NCBI RefSeq assembly: GCF_900129465.1
Contig: NZ_FSRA01000001.1
Coordinates: 2,606,482-2,670,481, forward strand
Origin: Chitinophaga niabensis
GTDB taxonomy: Bacteria; Bacteroidota; Bacteroidia; Chitinophagales; Chitinophagaceae
DNA: 64,000 nucleotides
Direction: 5' to 3'
Of the stretch, positions 61,606-64,000 are shown piece by piece. The translations under genes and the position numbers were made by a program. Each line of letters starts with the position of its first letter. The first letter of the stretch is position 1. The notes under the pieces were generated by a model. That model did no database searches. It was not told the origin of the DNA and worked only from the letters and a program-made list of their open reading frames with translations.

Positions 61606-61953
61606 ATGCAGGAATTTTTAATCGCTATCCACAGGGATCTGACGGGCAAGAACCCCAAACCAACGCCAGAGCAAATGAAAGAAGCCATGAGACCTTACCA
61701 GGATTGGATCAGCAGCATCGCTGCGCAAGACAGACTGGTGAATCCACCAAAGAGATGGGATACAGATGGCCGTGTAGTAAAACCGGATAATACGGTATCT
61801 ACCGGGCCATATGCTGAGATGAAGAAATCGTTAGGCGGGTTGTTCCTGATAAAGGCTAATGACTATGAAGAGGCCGTGGAAATTGCTAAAGGCTGCCCCA
61901 TTATACAAGTGGGTGCGGTTGTGGAAGTGAGAATGGCAGTTCCAACAGCGTAA
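61606..61953 (+). CDS. YCII-related protein
   Basis: A 115-residue protein of the YciI/DGPF family: FLIAIHRDLTGKNPKPTPEQ, MKEAMRPYQDWISSIAAQDR, VSTGPYAEMKKSLGGLFLIK and EEAVEIAKGCPIIQVGAVVE, VRM. The family fold is ferredoxin-like and often occurs with extracytoplasmic function sigma factors or small redox proteins. It ends 13 bases before a terminator. No catalytic residues are certain. Confidence 0.9.
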   Translation: MQEFLIAIHRDLTGKNPKPTPEQMKEAMRPYQDWISSIAAQDRLVNPPKRWDTDGRVVKPDNTVSTGPYAEMKKSLGGLFLIKANDYEEAVEIAKGCPIIQVGAVVEVRMAVPTA

Positions 61954-61966
61954 GGAATTGCAAAAC

Positions 61967-62001
61967 AAAGTGCCTTTGCGTTCTGCAAGGGCACTTTTCT
62001 T
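61967..62001 (+). terminator. rho-independent terminator
   Basis: AAAGTGCCTTTGC (61967-61979) pairs with GCAAGGGCACTTT (61985-61997) with one wobble and a five-base loop, followed by TCTTA. It closes the YCII gene. Confidence 0.8.
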
Positions 62002-62076
62002 ATGAAAAAGATCACAGTTGTATTTGATGGTTTGCATCCCCCCTCTCTCAATTCAGTAAGCAATTGTTTAATTCCC

Positions 62077-62084
62077 TACATTTG
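62077..62084 (+). promoter_or_regulatory. candidate -7 box of the FMN glutamate synthase-like gene
   Basis: TACATTTG fits TAnnTTTG and lies 22 bases before the ATG at 62107. A -33 TTTG at the right distance is not seen. Confidence 0.4.
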
Positions 62085-62106
62085 CCATTGATTAAAAGAG
62101 ACCAAC

Positions 62107-63693
62107 ATGCGTAAAGGATTTATCATTAGCGCAATCATAGGGATTATAGGCACTGCTCTGCTTGGCTACTTTGCAAGCCCGTGGTGGTACGTGATCCTGG
62201 CTATGATCGTGGCGCTGTTTGTTATGGGGATCAATGATATGCGGCAGACCAAACACTCTATCATGCGCACTTACCCTGTTTTTGGCCGGATGCGTTACTG
62301 GATGGAAGCATTGCGGCCTAAGATGTACCAGTACTTTGTGGAATCTGATATTGACGGACGCCCCATTAACCGCATAGACCGCTCCACCATTTACCAGCGT
62401 GCTAAAAAAGAAATGGACACTATGCCCTTCGGTACACAACTGGATGTATATGAAGAAGGATACGAATGGATGAGCCATTCCATCTCTCCCAAAGATTTCC
62501 GTAACCTGGACCATAACCCACGGGTACTGATCGGCAATAAGGACTGTAAACTTCCTTATTCCGCCAGCATCTTCAACGTATCCGCTATGAGCTTCGGTTC
62601 TTTGAGCAGTAATGCCATCGAAGCATTGAATGCAGGTGCAAAAATTGGCAACTTTGCGCATAATACCGGTGAAGGTGGCATCAGCCCTTATCACCTTAAA
62701 CATAACGGGGATATTATCTGGCAGGTAGGTACGGGATATTTCGGCTGCCGGGATGAAGACGGCAACTTTTCACCGGAACTATTTGCCCAAACATCTTCTG
62801 CACCGCAGATCAGGATGATAGAACTGAAACTATCCCAGGGAGCAAAACCTGGTCACGGGGGTATTTTACCAGCTAAAAAGAACACCCCGGAGATCGCTGC
62901 CATCCGGCACGTAAAAGCGGGTACTACTGTATACTCCCCTCCTTATCACAGCGCATTTAATAATCCGCGTGAACTGGTATTACTGCTCCAGCAGATGCGT
63001 GAGCTTTCCGGCGGCAAACCCGTAGGTTTCAAATTATGTATCGGACGGAAGAGTGAATTCATCGGCATCTGTAAAGCCATGATAGAACTGAACCTCTACC
63101 CGGACTTTATTACCGTGGATGGTGGTGAAGGTGGAACAGGTGCTGCCCCGCAGGAATTCTCCAATCACGTAGGAGCTCCTTTACTGGATGGACTGGCTTT
63201 TGTGCACAATATCCTGGTAGGTTACGATATCCGCAAACATATTAAGATCATCGCTTCCGGTAAGATCCTCTCCGGCTTCCATATCCTGAGGGCCATAGCC
63301 TTGGGTGCAGATGCCTGCAACAGTGCACGTGCCATGATGATGGCAATCGGGTGTATCCAGGCCTTGCAGTGCAACTCTAATAAATGCCCAACCGGCGTAG
63401 CTACACAGGACCCTGCCTTATCTATCGGGCTGGTAGTGGCTGATAAAAAGCAGCGGGTAGCCAACTATCATGAAGATACCGTGAAAACCTTTGTAGAACT
63501 CATGGGTGCCGCAGGTATTGACGATTATAAGAAACTGACACGCTCACATATCTACCGCCGCGTATTCATGAACGAGGTAAGGACCTTTGAAGATATTTTC
63601 CCATCCCTGGAACCCAGCAGCATCCTCAACAATAAAATTCCTGAAAAGTATAAACAGGATGTTGAAATGGCGCATGCAGACAGATGGTATTAA
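62107..63693 (+). CDS. FMN-binding glutamate synthase-like protein
   Basis: A 528-residue protein: two membrane helices at the N-terminus (about 3-22 and 24-44), then the FMN-binding glutamate synthase domain (PF01645) with VSAMSFGSLSSNAIEALNAG, GAKPGHGGILPAKK, FITVDGGEGGTGAAP and IASGKILSGFHI. The 3Fe-4S cysteines are in GCIQALQCNSNKCPTGVATQ. The glutaminase and GXGXG domains of full-length GltB are missing, so it cannot use glutamine on its own. Members of this short, membrane-anchored group have no confirmed reaction. It is a single-gene unit with its own terminator. Confidence 0.92.
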   Translation: MRKGFIISAIIGIIGTALLGYFASPWWYVILAMIVALFVMGINDMRQTKHSIMRTYPVFGRMRYWMEALRPKMYQYFVESDIDGRPINRIDRSTIYQRAKKEMDTMPFGTQLDVYEEGYEWMSHSISPKDFRNLDHNPRVLIGNKDCKLPYSASIFNVSAMSFGSLSSNAIEALNAGAKIGNFAHNTGEGGISPYHLKHNGDIIWQVGTGYFGCRDEDGNFSPELFAQTSSAPQIRMIELKLSQGAKPGHGGILPAKKNTPEIAAIRHVKAGTTVYSPPYHSAFNNPRELVLLLQQMRELSGGKPVGFKLCIGRKSEFIGICKAMIELNLYPDFITVDGGEGGTGAAPQEFSNHVGAPLLDGLAFVHNILVGYDIRKHIKIIASGKILSGFHILRAIALGADACNSARAMMMAIGCIQALQCNSNKCPTGVATQDPALSIGLVVADKKQRVANYHEDTVKTFVELMGAAGIDDYKKLTRSHIYRRVFMNEVRTFEDIFPSLEPSSILNNKIPEKYKQDVEMAHADRWY

Positions 63694-63700
63694 AAACGTA

Positions 63701-63730
63701 AAGCCCGTACAATATGTACGGGCTTCTTTT
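63701..63730 (+). terminator. rho-independent terminator
   Basis: AAGCCCGTACA (63701-63711) and TGTACGGGCTT (63715-63725) form a perfect 11-pair stem with a three-base loop, followed by CTTTTT. It probably serves both convergent genes. Confidence 0.85.
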
Positions 63731-64000
63731 TAGAATGCAGCGGCAAATTCTTTTGCAAACTCTTCCAGCTTTGTTTTCCCTAATGGACCGATCCCCTGTT
63801 CCTTATAATCTTCCTGTAATACACCTGTATGAATGCTATTATTCAATTGCAGGATATTGACAATAAAGAAGGAAGGTAATCCGGCCTGTTCCAAACCACT
63901 TTTCGTTTGTTCCTCAGTAAGTAATAGCCATTGCAGATCCGGTTTACCAATTGCTTTACCTAATACACTGGCTACCTCACTGGCGGTACGTTCATCACTG
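63730..64000 (-). CDS. NmrA-like NAD(P)-binding protein, C-terminal part (5' end cut by window)
   Basis: The reading frame enters from the right edge and ends at TAA 63730. The 89 visible residues include TASEVASVLGKAIGKPDLQW, then LLLTEEQTKSGLEQAGLPSF, the substrate-side C-terminus typical of NmrA and other atypical short-chain dehydrogenases (the EVA..LG.AIGKPDL pattern). The Rossmann motif lies outside the window. It is convergent with the glutamate synthase-like gene. Substrate not known. Confidence 0.75.
   Translation of the reverse strand, partial: SDERTASEVASVLGKAIGKPDLQWLLLTEEQTKSGLEQAGLPSFFIVNILQLNNSIHTGVLQEDYKEQGIGPLGKTKLEEFAKEFAAAF

Noticed and set aside
1..64000. CRISPR arrays, tRNA/rRNA genes, insertion sequences, attachment sites
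   Set aside because: I saw no regularly spaced short repeats, tRNA cloverleaf or CCA ends, transposase genes or flanking terminal repeats.

Overview
The window comes from a Bacteroidota chromosome, most likely a Chitinophaga-like member of the Chitinophagaceae. The evidence is two SusC/SusD loci with ECF sigma and FecR (DUF4974) partners, DUF4959/DUF4998 lipoproteins, DUF4199, propeller-type LytS kinases, and several TAnnTTTG-like -7 boxes. I see no rRNA, tRNA, CRISPR array, insertion sequence, integrase or phage gene.

Layout. 1-11340 (minus strand) is a nutrient-uptake locus: ECF sigma, FecR, SusC with an STN domain, SusD, two surface lipoproteins, an SGNH hydrolase whose catalytic blocks are circularly permuted, and an FAD-dependent oxidoreductase cut by the window edge. 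11392-13265 holds a serine hydrolase and a LuxR-type regulator with a degenerate receiver domain. 13266-14000 has no gene but several hairpins. 14001-15354 holds DoxX, HxlR and VOC genes with a clear operator. 15342-19249 is a LytTR regulator and propeller kinase.

19431-27970 (plus strand) is the most unusual part: five closely packed genes with no Sec signal. Two of the products carry an ESPFL motif near the N-terminus. The set includes a protein with a long cationic amphipathic segment, a HEAGH zincin, two orphan proteins and a 1146-residue protein that joins a lysozyme-like region, an acidic repeat, an alpha/beta-hydrolase region and an M15-like peptidase. I read it as a candidate uncharacterised antagonism or cell-envelope-targeting module; this is inference.

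28269-43824 is mixed: GlxA/AraC regulators, small DoxX/DinB/VOC proteins, two kinase/NarL pairs, a membrane-tethered LuxR regulator with DUF4199, a DUF779 orphan, a GH33-type sialidase and a Crp regulator. 43818-43997 is a 90-bp tandem repeat. 44003-46545 is a cellobiose 2-epimerase-like gene with a GPH sugar symporter.

46919-60466 is one long minus-strand run: NtrC-type regulator, HWE-type kinase, ECF sigma, FecR, Asp-box/Kelch lipoprotein, SusC without STN, SusD and two thioredoxin-like proteins. A possible sigma-54 promoter lies before the lipoprotein gene. 60724-64000 holds small redox/stress-type proteins, an FMN glutamate synthase-like protein and a cut NmrA-like gene.
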